DNA from: Symbiodinium natans
Lineage: Eukaryota > Sar > Dinophyceae > Suessiales > Symbiodiniaceae
Direction: 5' to 3'
Length of the DNA stretch: 64,000 nucleotides
Assembly (NCBI GenBank): GCA_905221605.1
Contig: CAJNDS010002351.1
Span: forward strand, 42,501-106,500
Shown here: positions 63,590 to 64,000 of the stretch, in pieces
Layout of the letters: every line of letters starts with the position of its first letter
How positions within the stretch are numbered: the first letter of the stretch is position 1
Notes under the pieces: model-generated
What the model saw: only the letters and a program-made list of their open reading frames with translations
Told to the model about the DNA's origin: nothing
Databases searched by the model: none
Program-made: the position numbers and the translations under genes

Positions 63590-63690
63590 AGCCTTAAGGC
63601 TTAAGCCTCAAGCCTCAAGCCTCAAGCCTCAAGCCTCAAGCCTCAAGCCTCAAGCCTCAAGCCTCAAGCCTTAAGCCTTAAGCCTTAAAC
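63590..63690 (-). repeat. AAGCCTC/AAGCCTT heptamer array
   Basis: About thirteen units of a 7-bp repeat, with the C-type in the middle and the T-type at both ends. Confidence 0.9.
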
Positions 63691-63752
63691 CCTATATAAG
63701 CCCTAAAATCCTGGACTCACCCGACAGTGCTGTATTGGGGTTTGTTGCGAAG

Positions 63753-63989
63753 ATGGCCTCCGAGGAGGCCTGGGCATATGGGAGCTGTACGAAAAAACAT
63801 GTGCTCCATGCTCGACTAGGGGTGGGCTCGACTGTAGCAGGGGGTATGTTCTTCTTGCCCAGTGCGTGCGTAGACTGCATAAGTCCGGGTGGAGTCTTAT
63901 GTGGAGCCACATTGTGGTTTCGTTTCTTGTTGCATGTGCTGAGTCCTCACACATCACGGGTCAAGAAAACCGGGACGATAAATCATTAA
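63753..63989 (+). CDS. Hypothetical protein, 78 aa
   Basis: From the ATG: MASEEAWAYGSCTKKHVLHA, then a Gly/Val/Cys-rich stretch (LGVGSTVAGGMFFLPSACV) and GGVLCGATLWFRFLLHVL, ending at a stop at 63987-63989. Two weakly hydrophobic segments might be membrane-associated. The frame is also open 18 nt upstream. Overlapping minus-strand frames exist, so coding is not certain. Confidence 0.4.
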   Translation: MASEEAWAYGSCTKKHVLHARLGVGSTVAGGMFFLPSACVDCISPGGVLCGATLWFRFLLHVLSPHTSRVKKTGTINH

Positions 63990-64000
63990 GTTGAGCCCAA

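Overview
The window looks like nuclear DNA of a dinoflagellate. Three things point there: plant-type telomeric heptamers (TTTAGGG/CCCTAAA); introns with GT, GC or GA donors and, in every intron I could solve by reading frame, an acceptor of the form AG|G; and a protein fragment (11727-12209) of a type I associate with dinoflagellate genomes. The species cannot be told from the sequence. The window is internal to a chromosome or contig: telomeric arrays occur in both orientations from end to end, and neither end is a clean telomere.

The dominant feature is interspersion. Every few hundred bases there is a short array of TTTAGGG or CCCTAAA (2-35 units) or a variant (TTTAGCC, CCCTGAA, CCCTCAA, CCCCTAAA, CCCTAGA). 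Between arrays lie many short elements with terminal inverted repeats, which I sorted by eye into families A-Q. Also present are microsatellites, homopolymer runs and small islands of good coding sequence. Long open frames are nearly absent because genes are cut into tiny exons.

Region by region. 1-9.9 kb: telomeric arrays, small inverted-repeat elements, and one AT-rich island (2.82-3.71 kb) with a broken Kunitz-type domain. 9.9-17.6 kb: arrays, orphan exons, and a degenerate transposon-associated coding fragment. 17.68-23.17 kb: the best gene, an 11-exon TylF-like O-methyltransferase of 330 residues with exons as short as 27 nt. 23-49 kb: arrays, elements and about fifteen orphan exons. 49.96-51.88 kb: two tandem ankyrin-repeat paralogues with introns at different places. 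53.3-53.9 kb: two coding segments, one with a DHRRL motif. 58.2-58.7 kb: a three-exon partial gene. 59-64 kb: elements and a few exons, some with ordinary GTAAGT donors.

The biological point is how the parts fit. Short inverted-repeat elements have landed in coding sequence and now serve as introns (introners). The element's 3' end supplies the AG acceptor, and the duplicated target site, which starts with G, supplies the GT, GC or GA donor. Telomeric arrays then sit inside these same elements and introns, swelling them. The methyltransferase and ankyrin genes show this directly, because the protein reads through in frame only when the elements are removed at their target-site duplications.
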